Notes: generated from the sequence alone by a model not told the origin. Counted from the first letter of the stretch, positions 45,646 through 55,483 are shown. The stretch: DNA of 64,000 bases from Tautonia plasticadhaerens (GCF_007752535.1 NZ_CP036426.1:1612001-1676000); one strand, 5' to 3'. Numbers and translations: made by a program.

Positions 45646-47576
45646 TCACTCGGTCGGCAAGACCGGGAAGGCAATCGCGCGGGCCGCGTCCACGCCTGGG
45701 ACCTGCCGCAGATACTCGCAGACTGCGGCCAACGGCTCGGGCTCGGCTGAGGGCGCGCGGCGCTCCGTGCCGCGATGGGGATCGTCCGTCACGGTGAGTG
45801 CCCGGCCATCGAACCGCCACACGCCCTCGGTTGCCGCGATAGACTTCCAGGGCAAGCCGGCCTGCGCGTCCCATTCCGAGAACGTCGGCAGCGACTCGCG
45901 CGAGGCGACCAGCACGAACGCCTGGAGACCCATGCCGTCGGTCAGGCCGTATTAATCGCCGGCCCCGGCCGGATAGTCGATCTCGGTCGTTGGGCTCGGG
46001 GGGGTCCCTTCCTCCGCCTTGGGGCAGAAGGAAACCGACCCGTCCGGGTTCAGCGCAATCAGGTAGCAGTACGCCGGCTCGTTCAGCTGGGCCTTCACGC
46101 GCACGTTGTCGTTGGACCGGGTGGAGAAGGTCAGGACTCTGATCGTCCCCTGCCCCGTCCTCGTGTTGCCTTGGAATCGCTCGACGTCCAGCGACTCGAT
46201 TACCAGAGGCGTGGCCGCCAAGTCTGGAGCGGGTGCCGCATCCGGGGCGACCGGCACGGGCGGGGCCGGCCCACCCTGGCCCTCGACCTCAGGGTTCCGA
46301 GAGATGATCCCGACGACCGCTCCCAGCCCGAGGACCGCCGCCGCCCAACCGGCTCGACGCCGCCAGCGGCCCGGCGACGGGAAGGTCTCGCTGGCGATCG
46401 AGCTCGTCTCGGAAATCGGCTCGCCCTTCGGAAGCGATGCCATATCATCGTCGAAGAGCCGAGACAGGTCGTGCCCGACGGCCCAGGGAGCCAGCGCCTC
46501 GGCCACCTCGCGCGGCTCGGCGGGCCGGACGACGGGCTTCTTGGCCAGCAGGCGGTCTTGCAAGCACAGCAAGCCGGGCATCCCCGCCAGCTCGGGCCGG
46601 AACCGGGTGATCGGCGGCACCGGCTCCTGGCGATGCGCCACGATCTTGCGGGTCAGGCCTTCGTGGCGATCGTCGCCGAACGGCGGCCGGCCGGCGAGCA
46701 GACAATAGAGCGTACAGCCGAGACTATAAAGATCCGATCGGATGGTCGCCGAGCGGAGGTCGTCGGCCTGCTCGGGCGCCAGGTAGTCAGCCGTGCCCCC
46801 CATCGAACCGTTCTGCGTCAAGGAGTCGGCCACGTCCTCGACCAGGCGTGCCAGGCCGAAGTCGAGCACCTTGACCACCCCTTCGGGCGTCAGCATCAGA
46901 TTCGACGGCTTGATGTCGCGGTGGACCAGCTTTTTCTCGTGCAGGGCCTGGAGCCCCCGGGCCGCCTGCCGGGCCAGCTCGCACGCCTCGGCCACCGGCA
47001 GCGGCCCGAGTCGCCGGACCAGCCGTTCCAAGTCGTTGCCGAGCACGAGGTCCATCACCAGGTACGGCCGGCCCCGGCTTACGCCGCCGTCGGTGGCCCG
47101 GACCAGGTTCGGGTGGTCGAGCAAGCCGACCGCCTTCATCTCGCGCTCGAACCGCCGGACGGCGTGCTCGTCGTGCCGGCCGGCCCGGATGATTTTCAAG
47201 GCGACCTCGCGCCCCAGCCCCCGATGCGGGGCGCGGTAGACCTGACCCAAGCCGCCGTGCCCGAGCGGCCCGAGAACCTCGTAGCGCTCGCCGACGACCT
47301 CGCCGACGGCCAAGCCCCCGTCGGGCGACGGCACGAACGGCGAGGAGGAACCGAAGCCGCTTGGCTTCGAGGGAACCGTCGGAAGGTCCTTACTGATCGC
47401 TGCGCAGGGAAGTTTACTATCCGGTTCCGGAAAGGCCGAAAATCACTGGTTCCGGGAGGCCACAGAGTTAACTTCTCTGCGCAGCGATCAGTAGTATCGC
47501 CCGGGCCACTTCTCGGCACCCCGTCCAGCCCCGCCTGCGTCTCGGCCATGACCGCCTCCCGCCCTCGCGAGGCCAT
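45646..47576 (-). pseudogene. Membrane Ser/Thr protein kinase with DUF4384-like sensor end, disrupted
   Basis: The native start is probably ATG 47576 (ASRGREAVMAETQAGLDGVP). A 99-bp MITE then interrupts the linker. Removing it with one TA joins SGPGDT to KDLPTVPSKPSG in frame. The kinase domain is complete: LGHGGLGQVYRA, VALKII, LVHRDIKPSNLM, LDFGLARL, GTADYLAPEQ. A membrane helix (AGWAAAVLGLGAVVGII) precedes an outer domain with LNEPAYCYLIALNPDGSVSF. TAA at 45952-45954 cuts this domain before GLQAFVLVASRESLPTFSEW. An internal ATG at 47334 could still give kinase plus helix. Confidence 0.88.
47393..47491. mobile_element. MITE, family B (99 bp)
   Basis: Inverted ends CTGATCGCTGCGCAGGGAAG at 47393 and CTGATCGCTGCGCAGAGAAG (complement) at 47491, about 22 bp with one difference. 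TA flanks both sides (47391-47392, 47492-47493), as for elements moved by IS630/Tc1-type enzymes. It has no coding capacity. None of the four IS630 elements in the window shares these ends. It lies in the N-terminal coding region of the kinase gene. Confidence 0.88.
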
Positions 47577-47604
47577 CGCCGCTCGTCACATCTTCCTTAA
47601 GTAA

Positions 47605-48543
47605 CTATCTCAATAGCGTCATGCGGCCCTGATCCGGTGGAGCCTCCGGTACCAGAGCAGGCCGCAGGCCGGTTGGATCAGGCCGAGGGAGTTCTCCTCA
47701 TGCTCGTCGTAGCGGACCAGCAGCCCCCGACACTTCGACAGCCAGGCCAGCGTCCGCTCCACCACCCAGCGGCGGGCCTTCCGCCGGCCCGGCCGCCGCT
47801 CCGGGCGGGGTCCGCCACGGGCCGGACGGATGTGGGGGACATACCCATGCCCCTCGGCCACCCCACGAGCCGGTCCGTTGTCATACCCGGCGTCCAGGCA
47901 CAGGTGCTGCTCGACCTGCTCGGGGTCGGGCCGCTCGGTCACCACCGCACGGATCGTCGCCTCCAGCAGCGTGAAGTCCGGGGCGTTGGCCCCGGCGATG
48001 ACCACGCCCAGCGGCCCGCCGTCGCCCTCGACCAGCAGGCCCTGCTTGGTCCCCGGCTTGGCCCGGTCGGTCGGGTCGGGGCCCGTCTGTTTCCCCCCCG
48101 AACCGGGCCTTGCCCGGCCGCCCGTCGGCCGCCTGCCACCGCCATTGGACCTCGCCCAGCTCGTCGCACTCCTCGACCAGCAGGGCCCGGATCCGCTCGA
48201 AGACGCCGTGGCGGCACCGCCGCTGGGACCAGCGGTGCACCGGGCTGTCGTCGCCATACTCCCTGGGCAGCGTGTGCCACTGGCAGCCGCTGCGGGGGCG
48301 GGAGATGATGCCGTCGAAGGCCGCCCGCCAGTCGATCCGGCCCCGGCCGCCGTGCTCCTCGGGCGGCGGCGGGGCGTCTTCGAGCAGGATCGGCTCGATC
48401 CGCTCCCAGAGGGCGTCGGGCACCTCCCAGATGGTCTCCAGCGGCTTGACCCCTCGACTCTTCCGTCCCATGGCTGCGTCTCCTGAGGTGATCGCCCCGC
48501 CCCCTCAAGGTACGCAGCCGGTTCGGGTTAGGTTCTGAGATAG
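47605..48543 (-). mobile_element. IS5-family (IS427-like) element
   Basis: The likely ends are CTATCTCA at 47605 and its complement TGAGATAG ending at 48543. Only eight bases match strictly. No clear target duplication is seen. It lies just upstream of the kinase pseudogene and may have taken its promoter. Confidence 0.65.
47619..48471 (-). CDS. IS5-family (IS427-like) transposase in two frames
   Basis: Frame 1 (ATG 48471) has TIWEVPDALWERIEPILLED, DWRAAFDGIISRPRSGCQWH and EVQWRWQAADG. At a GGGGGGGAAAC run near 48100 the reading passes to TDRAKPGTKQGLLVEGDGGP (Asp region), LCLDAGYDNGPARG (Asp) and RRWVVERTLAWLSKCRGLLV (Glu). Such G/A runs are the programmed frameshift sites of IS427-type elements, so it may be functional. 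Confidence 0.88.
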
Positions 48544-48720
48544 ATTCCTAGGTGGGAGAGTCCGTAGTAGGAATGCCGAAACGCCCTCTGGCGAATGTCG
48601 GATAGTGCATCCTGGTTTCTGGAAATCCCCCGCCCGCCTGGGCGAGGGCTCGGCTTGAAGCGGCGGGTCACCGCCGGTCCCCCCGGAAAGTGCCGACCGA
48701 CCCCAGGGAGACCGCCGCCG

Positions 48721-49906
48721 ATGACCCACCAGGATCAACCTGCCGCCATCGACGAGGTCATGGAACTGCTGGCCGAGCATGGCTCCGACGGCCTGGCCCA
48801 GGCCATCGGCGTCCTGCGCGACGAGCTCATGGAGCGGGAGCGGACCCAGGCCCTCGGGGCCGCCCCCCACCGGCGATCCGAGGCACGCAAGGGCTCCGCC
48901 AACGGCTCCAAGCCCCAGACGCGGCACACCCCGATGGGGCCGATCGCCGTCCGGGTGCCGCAGGCCCGAGGCCTCGACTCCTATGCCTCGGCGTTGGAGA
49001 GGGGCGTCCGCAGCGAGCGGGCGTCGAAGCCGGCCGTCGCCGAGAGGGACGGGCCGGGCGTCTCGACCGGCAAGGGGGCCGCCATCGCCGAGCGGCCCCG
49101 CGGGTCGGAGGTCACCGGCAGTCAGGTCAGCCGGGCCGCCGGGGCCCTCGACGAGGGGCCGGAGGGGTGGCGGGGCCGCCCGCCGGGGGAGACGCCGTAC
49201 CCGATCCCGGATGCCCGCGACGAGGAGGTCCGCCTCGGCGGCTCGATCGTCTCGTGTGCGGTGCTGAATCGTCTCGTGTGCGGTGCTGACGGCCATCGGC
49301 ATCGATCCCGGGGGCCGGCGGTCGATCCCCGGGGTCGGCGTCTCGATGGCGGAGGCGGAGGTCCACTGGCGGGGCTTCCCGGCCTCGCTGCAGGCCCGTG
49401 GGCCGCACGGGGTCGAGATGCCCACCGGCGACGCCCACGCCGGCCGGGAGCAGGCCCTGGCCGCCCGGCTGACCGGCGTGCCGCGGCGGCGGGGCCAGTC
49501 CCCCCCGGCGGAGGACGCCCCGGCCTACGTGCCGAGGCCGTCGCTGCCGCCGGAGGTCGCCGCCGGCCCGCGGGCGGTCTTCGACGCCCCGGATCGCGGC
49601 GAGGCCGAGCGGCGACTGGGCCTGGCGGCGAAGAGGTGCCGGGCCGTGGCCCCGAAGCCGGCCGAGTGGCCGGAGCGGGACGTGCCGGAGGGGCTGACCA
49701 TCTTCACGCTGCCGCCGGGCCACCGGCGGCGGCTGCGGACGAGCGACATGCCGGAGCGGCTGAACGAGGAGGTGAGCCGGCGGACGCAGGTGGCGGGGTT
49801 GTCCCCGAACGAGGGATCAGTCCTGCGGCTGGTCAGTGCGGTGTTGATGGGGATCAGCGAGGGCTGGGAGACAGGGCGGAGACGTTTGGCGACGGGACCG
49901 GGGTGA
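48721..49906 (+). pseudogene. IS256-family transposase broken by a 22-bp tandem duplication
   Basis: The first part (ATG 48721) has AIDEVMELLAEHGSDGLAQA and GPIAVRVPQARGLDSYASAL. At 49246-49289 a 22-bp segment is repeated, shifting the frame. The second part reads TAIGIDPGGRRSIPGVGVSM, EVHWRGFPASLQARGPHGVE and, near the end, EGLTIFTLPPGHRRRLRTSD and RRTQVAGLSPNEGSVLRLVS. Removing one unit joins CAVL to TAIGID in frame. Catalytic positions are also degenerate (for example MPTGDAHAG where related enzymes have a conserved Asp pair), so it is a long-dead copy. Confidence 0.85.
49246..49289 (+). repeat. 22-bp tandem duplication
   Basis: Two perfect copies of a 22-bp unit starting ATCGTCTCGTGTGCGGTGCT lie at 49246-49267 and 49268-49289. 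Since 22 is not a multiple of three, the duplication shifts the IS256 reading frame. Perfect identity of the two copies suggests it is recent. Confidence 0.95.
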
Positions 49907-49930
49907 CCTGTCCGCCTTCAGGCCGGGAAT

Positions 49931-50224
49931 TTACAGAAAGGGGGTTGCACGATCGGCGAAGTCCTCCCGGCAGCGGAGCCCGCTCCGTTGCTCGTTGAGC
50001 CCCGTCGCGACCGTGTCGCGCCCCCAGCCGAAGCGACGCCCGGCCTGGTGGGCGTTGCCGACGCAGAGTTCGGTGGCGACCTCGGCCTGGAACAGGCGGC
50101 GTTGATACCCGGTGAGCCGCCGGGCGGCCGAGCGGATCAGGGCGTCGCGGCGAGCGATGGCGTCGTCCATGGGGGTGGCCCGGCCTGCCGACGAGACGGT
50201 GAGCGATCGCCCAGAGTCTCCCAT
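49931..50224 (-). pseudogene. N-terminal fragment of an unidentified transposase-like protein
   Basis: About 97 residues with ARRDALIRSAARRLTGYQRR, FQAEVATELCVGNAHQAGRR and FGWGRDTVATGLNEQRSGLR, a helix-turn-helix-like layout found at the start of some planctomycete transposases. No downstream domain follows, so it is probably a remnant. I do not recognise the family with certainty. ATG 50170 (MDDAIARRD) is the more likely start. Confidence 0.45.
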
Positions 50225-50489
50225 GACCGGGCCGGACAGGACAGCCCCGAGCGGGGTAGGTTTTCACTCACCGATCGCCTTAGCCCTTCACAAGGCGTCG
50301 GCATACATCTTGCATGGTGAGAAAGGTCGGATCGACGAATCGTCCCTGATTCCAAGGATCGTCCAAGATCGCGGAGCGTTGAAACGGGCCGCATGCCCCG
50401 GGTCACTTGAGGAGGGGTTCCGCCCATTCGACATCCAGGCGAACCGGATCGGGGAAGCTAAGGTTCAACCACACGACGGAGCCGTTGAG

Positions 50490-50753
50490 ATGACCGCACC
50501 CCGCGCCGAGTTCGAGATGAGCGTCCAGGCCCACCAGCACGAGGAGGGATACGTCACCAAGGTGATCGAGCATTACACCAGCATGGTCCCCTCGGGCGTT
50601 TACTTGACGTCGGCCTTCGCAGTGGTCGGACTGTCGCTCGGGCTCCGTGTTGCGGGCAAGAAGGAAATGGCCCACTTCGTCGGCCTCTGGCCGGCGACGA
50701 TCTTGCTCATGGGCGTCTACAACAAAATAGTGAAGATCCACGGATCAGACTGA
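50490..50753 (+). CDS. Small membrane protein of unknown function
   Basis: 87 residues. A polar N-terminal part (FEMSVQAHQHEEGYVTKVIE) is followed by two membrane helices, VYLTSAFAVVGLSLGLRVA and FVGLWPATILLMGVYNKIV, with a basic turn (GKKEMAH) between them. The frame stays open further upstream, but the ATG at 50490 gives a sensible topology. No family is recognised. It is the first gene after the mobile region on this side, convergent with the DUF1990 pair. Confidence 0.6.
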   Translation: MTAPRAEFEMSVQAHQHEEGYVTKVIEHYTSMVPSGVYLTSAFAVVGLSLGLRVAGKKEMAHFVGLWPATILLMGVYNKIVKIHGSD

Positions 50754-50803
50754 TCCCAACGGCGGTGCACCGGGTGGAACGCCGTCAGGTTCAGGCCCGT
50801 CGC

Positions 50804-51532
50804 TCATCGTCCCGAGGAAGGTTCGGTGCGATGGGGTTCGGGATCGCCACGGTGTGCCAGTTTCCCCGGCTCGGAGATCCGGTGGGGTGCGGGATCGCGG
50901 GCCAGACGTCGGAGACGCTCGGGGGCGCGGACGCGCCATCGATGGCGATACCGCTCGCCGATGAGCAGGAATCCGACGCGGCTCCACCAGTTGGGGAAGT
51001 CTCCGAGCAGCCAATGGGCCTCGATCTGGAAGTGGACCTCGCCGCTCAGGTGGTCCTTGGTCAGCAGGAACCACTCGAATCCTCGCTCGATGTGCCCGGC
51101 CAGGGTGTCGTAGCGGAAGCCGAAGACGGTGAATCCCTGCTGCGTCTGTTCCCGGACCTCGGTGACCCGACAGCCCCCGAGGAATCGGAATCCGAGGACC
51201 TTCAACTCCAGGAGCATGTCCCGATCCAGCGCAGGTGCATCGGGGTCGAAATGGCCCACGACGATACTCGGATCGGAGAAGTCATAGTTGATCACCCCCT
51301 GGCGGGCCCGTTGATAAATCCCGTCGGGCTCGGGGGGGCCCTCGGCCTCGACGCCGAGGCTGTCGTGGGAACCGTCGACGGTCCAGCCGTGGGCGACGGT
51401 CATCCGATCGGCGGGCTCGTCGAAATTGACGGGGCGGTCGGAGAGGGCGGCGAGCATCGCCTGCAATTCGCCCTCGGACCAACCCCTCCCGAATCTCCAG
51501 GGCCAGGGCGCGTGGGTTCGCGCCAGCTCCAT
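50804..51532 (-). CDS. DUF1990-family protein, downstream member of a pair
   Basis: About 242 residues. MELARTHAPWPWRFGRGWSE, GHFDPDAPALDRDMLLELKV, VFGFRYDTLAGHIERGFEWF and VHFQIEAHWLLGDFPNWWSR match the DUF1990 beta-rich family of unknown function. The start at 51532 is chosen because TGA of the upstream gene and this ATG are one base apart (TGAGATG), with GGGGGAGG before it. Translational coupling with the upstream gene is very likely. No signal peptide. Confidence 0.85.
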   Translation of the reverse strand: MELARTHAPWPWRFGRGWSEGELQAMLAALSDRPVNFDEPADRMTVAHGWTVDGSHDSLGVEAEGPPEPDGIYQRARQGVINYDFSDPSIVVGHFDPDAPALDRDMLLELKVLGFRFLGGCRVTEVREQTQQGFTVFGFRYDTLAGHIERGFEWFLLTKDHLSGEVHFQIEAHWLLGDFPNWWSRVGFLLIGERYRHRWRVRAPERLRRLARDPAPHRISEPGKLAHRGDPEPHRTEPSSGR

Positions 51533-51533
51533 C

Positions 51534-52274
51534 TCAACCTCCCCCATCCTGCTGATCTGTCGGCTCATCGGGCCCACCTGGGCGGTCGGCAGGCCGTTCC
51601 TCGACGACTCGGGTCCGTACCTTCACCGCGTCGAGGACACGGCCATCGCAGGCCTCGGCCACATTGCCGATGAAGTTGATCCAGCAGCGTGCCTGCATCT
51701 GCTTGCCCATCAGCAAGAAACCGGCGAAGTTCATCAGGCCGTTGGCCCGGGTCCTGCTCCGGATGCGGAAGCTCGGTCGGCCTGCCGGGTCCTTGCCGGC
51801 CGAGAAGGTGATCCGGCCGGCCTCGGGGTGCCCCTGGAGGGTTCGCATTGTCATGCTGAGGTCGTCGGCGTGGACGACCCTCACGGAGCACGTGCCGACC
51901 AGGGAGAGCTCGATGTCCAGGACGTCCCCGACCTGGAGCGATTCCCCTTCTCCCCGGCTCTGGCAGCAGAACCTGGCCGTCTCGGCCGGGGCGAAGCAGA
52001 CGAACCGGGTCCGGACCAGGTCGGCGATTTTCTCGGGGGCGAGGTCGGATGCCTCGATCACCGCGAGATATTCGCGTTCCAGCAAGGGGCCATAGCCCTG
52101 TGAGGCGAACACGATGCCCGATGGGTCGGGCCGGGCCTGGGTCAGGCGGACCACGGTCGGGGCTCCGAGAAGGCCGATCCGAGTGATTGTTGCTCGGAAT
52201 CCACGCAGTGCAAGTCCCGGGCCAATTACACTCGCCTGAACATCCACCCCGCGTTTCGGGAAGGGCGACGACAT
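51534..52274 (-). CDS. DUF1990-like protein, upstream member of a pair
   Basis: 246 residues. The C-terminal half MRTLQGHPEAGRITFSAG, SFRIRSRTRANGLMNFAGFL and KQMQARCWINFIGNVAEACD resembles the second half of DUF1990 proteins. The N-terminal part (AEYLAVIEASDL-like region, KIADLVRTRFVCFAPAETAR) matches the domain's beta core less clearly. ATG 52274 is chosen over the much longer open frame because the sequence upstream of it shows no family similarity. It is one base away from the next gene, so the pair probably forms one functional unit. Confidence 0.75.
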   Translation of the reverse strand: MSSPFPKRGVDVQASVIGPGLALRGFRATITRIGLLGAPTVVRLTQARPDPSGIVFASQGYGPLLEREYLAVIEASDLAPEKIADLVRTRFVCFAPAETARFCCQSRGEGESLQVGDVLDIELSLVGTCSVRVVHADDLSMTMRTLQGHPEAGRITFSAGKDPAGRPSFRIRSRTRANGLMNFAGFLLMGKQMQARCWINFIGNVAEACDGRVLDAVKVRTRVVEERPADRPGGPDEPTDQQDGGG

Positions 52275-52483
52275 CACGCCCGAACGCGTCCTGTTCGCAT
52301 TCGAGGCCGACCATTCTGCGTCGATCCGTGGGGAGCGGTGTGCACGCCCGCTTCCCCGCTCGAGGATGATCTGGGGTCGCCGGGCGGGACCCGATGGACC
52401 GAGGATGAATGGGCCTACGATGCCCGCGTCGATGAATTCCTCCCGAGTGGCCCGCCCCTCGACCGCCCGAGCAGGGACGCCCG

Positions 52484-53557
52484 TCAGGAGAGGCGACGGA
52501 GTTTGGTCAGTCGTCCGGGGAGGACCCACTCGGCGACGAAGATGTTGCCCTCGGCGTCGAAACAGGCGTCGTGGGGGTGGACGAAGTGGCCGGGCCGCCA
52601 GCGGTCGGGCTCGACGCGGACTTTGAAGCCGTCGAGGACTTCGGCGGTCCACTGCGGGTCGTCGCCGAGGTGGGTGATGACGTTGTTGTCGCGGTCGAAC
52701 AGGCTGACCCGGGCGTGGAGGTCGGGGACGAGGAGGACGTCATCTCGGGTGTCGAAATGGGCGGGGAAGCTGACCTCGTCGACGATCGAGCGGAACTGGC
52801 CCTCGGGGGAGAAGTACTGGAGGCGGGCGTTGGCCCGATCGGCAACGACCACGTCGGGCTCCCGGCCTGCTCGGTCGTCGAACCAGATGCCGTGCGGCGT
52901 GCGCATCAGCCCGGGTTCGGTGCCGGTGCCGCCCCAGGTGCGAGTCCATTCGCCCTTCTTGTCGTACTGATGAATGTAGTTCGAGCCGTAGCCGTCGCAG
53001 ACGTAGAAGCCGCCGTCGGGGGAGAACGCGACGTTGGTCGGGCTATAGCGGGCCTCCGGGTCGGCGTAGACGCCGGGCTCCACTGGCTTCTCCTTGACCC
53101 AGACGACCTCGCCGTTCAAATCGGCCTTGACGACGAGGTTGATGGGGAACATGAAGGCCAGGTAGAGGAATTCCCGGCCATCCTCCTCGTGGATGTCGAT
53201 ACCGTGTCCGCCCCCATGGTACTCCTTGCCGAAGGAGCGGACGAATTTGCCCTCCGGGTCGAAGACCACGACGGTGTCCTGGGCCATCGCCGGGGACGAC
53301 GGCCGGTCGGGGCCTGCCCGGTGTGTCACGTAGATCATGCCGTCCTTGTCGACGGCGACACCGTGGGTCTCGTACCACTCGATGTGGTCGGGCTTGGCTC
53401 CCCAGTCGTGGTGGCATTCATACTGATAGTCGCCTTCACCGACGACGGGAGCGCCCCGGTCCTGGGTTCCCCGAGCGTGGGGGGACGCGGCGGCCGAGAG
53501 GCCGGCGGCGCCAGCTGCCTGGAGGAAGGCGCGGCGGGAGAGGTTCGACGCGGTCAT
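52484..53557 (-). CDS. Tat-exported NHL-repeat beta-propeller protein
   Basis: 357 residues. SRRAFLQAAGAAGLSAAA is a twin-arginine signal, so the protein is exported folded. NHL-type repeats follow: ETHGVAVDKDGMIYVTHRAG, SPTNVAFSPDGGFYVCDGYG, TPHGIWFDDRAGREPDVVVA and HPHDACFDAEGNIFVAEWVL. The layout resembles peptidylamidoglycolate-lyase-like propellers of planctomycetes. No catalytic claim can be made. A 291-base gap to the DUF1501 gene shows nothing recognisable. Confidence 0.88.
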   Translation of the reverse strand: MTASNLSRRAFLQAAGAAGLSAAASPHARGTQDRGAPVVGEGDYQYECHHDWGAKPDHIEWYETHGVAVDKDGMIYVTHRAGPDRPSSPAMAQDTVVVFDPEGKFVRSFGKEYHGGGHGIDIHEEDGREFLYLAFMFPINLVVKADLNGEVVWVKEKPVEPGVYADPEARYSPTNVAFSPDGGFYVCDGYGSNYIHQYDKKGEWTRTWGGTGTEPGLMRTPHGIWFDDRAGREPDVVVADRANARLQYFSPEGQFRSIVDEVSFPAHFDTRDDVLLVPDLHARVSLFDRDNNVITHLGDDPQWTAEVLDGFKVRVEPDRWRPGHFVHPHDACFDAEGNIFVAEWVLPGRLTKLRRLS

Positions 53558-53848
53558 CGTGGCTGCCCCCTTGGGATCGTCTTGCGACGCGATGCGGCGG
53601 GATCATCGCCGATCGACGTTCGATGGTATCGGAGCGGCGAACCCGGGGGGAGTGGCGACCGTGATTGGCGAGCTCGCCGAGGTTCGTTTTGTCCTCGTCG
53701 GTCGCGGGGACCGGGCCGATGGACGGCACCGATTGCCCCATCGATCGGGCGAAGCAACTCCGATATCGAGGGCGGAGTCGGCCCTTGTCACCGGGGACGT
53801 GCTCCCGAGTGTCGTCGATGAATCCGGTGATGGGGCCGAGCGGCCCGG

Positions 53849-55213
53849 TCAGATCAGTTCGCGGATCGGTGGCATGTCCACCGGGTACTGCGGGCGGCCG
53901 GCGGGGTCGAGCACCGTGTCGCGGGACACGTCGATGCCCAGCGAGTGATAGAGCGTGGCGAGAACTTCCTTGAAGTGGACCGGCCGCTCGACCGCCTGCT
54001 CTCCCAGCCGGTTGGTGGCGCCGATGACCTGTCCGGTCTTCAACCCCCCGCCCGCGACCCAGGCCGCACCGACTTGTGGCCAATGATCCCGCCCGGCCTG
54101 GCTGTTGACCTTCGGGGTGCGGCCGAACTCTCCCCACGCGATGACGACAGTGTCGTCAAGCATGCCGCGGGCCTCCAAGTCCTCGATGAGCGCCGAGAGG
54201 CACTGGTCGAGTTTCGATCCGTGGTCCCGGACCAAGTCGAAGTTCGCGCCGTGGCTGTCCCAACGGCCATAGCTGAGGGAGACGCAGCGGACGCCGGCCT
54301 CGACCAGACGGCGGGCCATGAGGAGCTGCTCGTTGCAGGTCGGGGCACCGTCATACTGATAGTTGTAGGGCTTGCCGTCGCCGTATCTGTCCCGGAGCCG
54401 GGGGTCTTCCCGGGAGAGGTCGAGGGCGTCGACGAGCTTGCTGGAACTGAGCACGTCGAAGGCCAGGGCGGTGGCGGAATCGACCCCTTCCAGGGCCCCG
54501 CTGGCATCGACCTCGCTGCGAAGCTGGTCGAAGCTGCGGAGCAGCGAGCGGCGATCGGCCAGTCGGTCGGCGGTGATGCCGTTGAGCGTCATGTTCTGCA
54601 GGGCCGAGCCGTCGGGCTTGAACGGGCCGTAGGCGGGCCCGAGGAACCCGGCGGCCCCCGGGTCGCTCCAGGGGACGTGACTGGTCGTCTCGGCGAGGCC
54701 GACGAACGGGGGCACGGCGGGATCGACCGGCCCCTGCATCATGCTGACGAAGGATCCGAGGCTCGGCCAGCCGCCGATGGCCTGCTGGTCGTCGAACTTG
54801 TAGCCCGCGTTGCACTGGTAGAGGTCGTGTCGGCCGGTGGCCCCGACGACCGATCGAATCAACGCCGCGCGGTCCATCATGGAGGCGAGCCTGGGGAAGC
54901 TCTCTCCCACGAAGATGCCGGGGACGTTGGTCTCGATCGGCTTGAACTCGCCCCGGATCTCCTCAGGTGCCTCGGGCTTGAGATCCCACATGTCCTGGTG
55001 CGGCGGGCCGCCGGCCAGGAAGATGTTGATGACCGCCTTGTGACGCTTCGAGGGCCCACCGGTGCCGGAACCTCGACCCGCCTCCTCGGCGCGGAGGATG
55101 TCGGGGAGCGTGACCAGGCTGGACCCGAAGGCGAGGCCGCCGATCTTGAGGAAGCCTCGACGGCTGATCCCGTCGCAATATCCGCCGGTCTTCCGCCCGA
55201 AGATCGTCAGCAT
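53849..55213 (-). CDS. DUF1501-family (sulfatase-like fold) Tat-exported protein
   Basis: 454 residues. ISRRGFLKIGGLAFGSSL is a twin-arginine signal. INIFLAGGPPHQDMWDLKPE, RHDLYQCNAGYKFDDQ, ARRLVEAGVRCVSLSYGRWDSH and VVIAWGEFGRTPKVN are the defining DUF1501 motifs, and the fold is related to alkaline phosphatase/sulfatase. These genes are abundant in planctomycetes and usually pair with DUF1553/DUF1549 cytochrome-like genes, which are not adjacent here. ATG 55213 (LTIFGRKTG) places the signal correctly. Confidence 0.93.
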   Translation of the reverse strand: MLTIFGRKTGGYCDGISRRGFLKIGGLAFGSSLVTLPDILRAEEAGRGSGTGGPSKRHKAVINIFLAGGPPHQDMWDLKPEAPEEIRGEFKPIETNVPGIFVGESFPRLASMMDRAALIRSVVGATGRHDLYQCNAGYKFDDQQAIGGWPSLGSFVSMMQGPVDPAVPPFVGLAETTSHVPWSDPGAAGFLGPAYGPFKPDGSALQNMTLNGITADRLADRRSLLRSFDQLRSEVDASGALEGVDSATALAFDVLSSSKLVDALDLSREDPRLRDRYGDGKPYNYQYDGAPTCNEQLLMARRLVEAGVRCVSLSYGRWDSHGANFDLVRDHGSKLDQCLSALIEDLEARGMLDDTVVIAWGEFGRTPKVNSQAGRDHWPQVGAAWVAGGGLKTGQVIGATNRLGEQAVERPVHFKEVLATLYHSLGIDVSRDTVLDPAGRPQYPVDMPPIRELI

Positions 55214-55483
55214 GGGAGCGGTCCTTCCCGATTTCGGCCGGATGGCCGCCAATCGACCCGATCGCTTCCGCATCGTCGGGCCTATCACCTTGTTGTTTAA
55301 CCTTTATTTGCCCCTGGTGTCAACTCTTCGATCGGATTTCGGGCCGGATCGGCTTCACGTCCTCCGCCGAAAGTTCGCATCGGAGCCCGATTGCCGTGCC
55401 GTGACGTCCCTCGTAAGGTGAATCGTGGCCGGAGATTGTCGACGGGGTTCCCTCCCGGGCCTGTCCAGTTGGGGAAATAGATC

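Noticed and set aside
47605-48543. Possible 2-4 bp target duplication at the IS427-like element.
   Set aside because: The flanking bases do not match in any consistent way, so no duplication is claimed and the ends are given as approximate.
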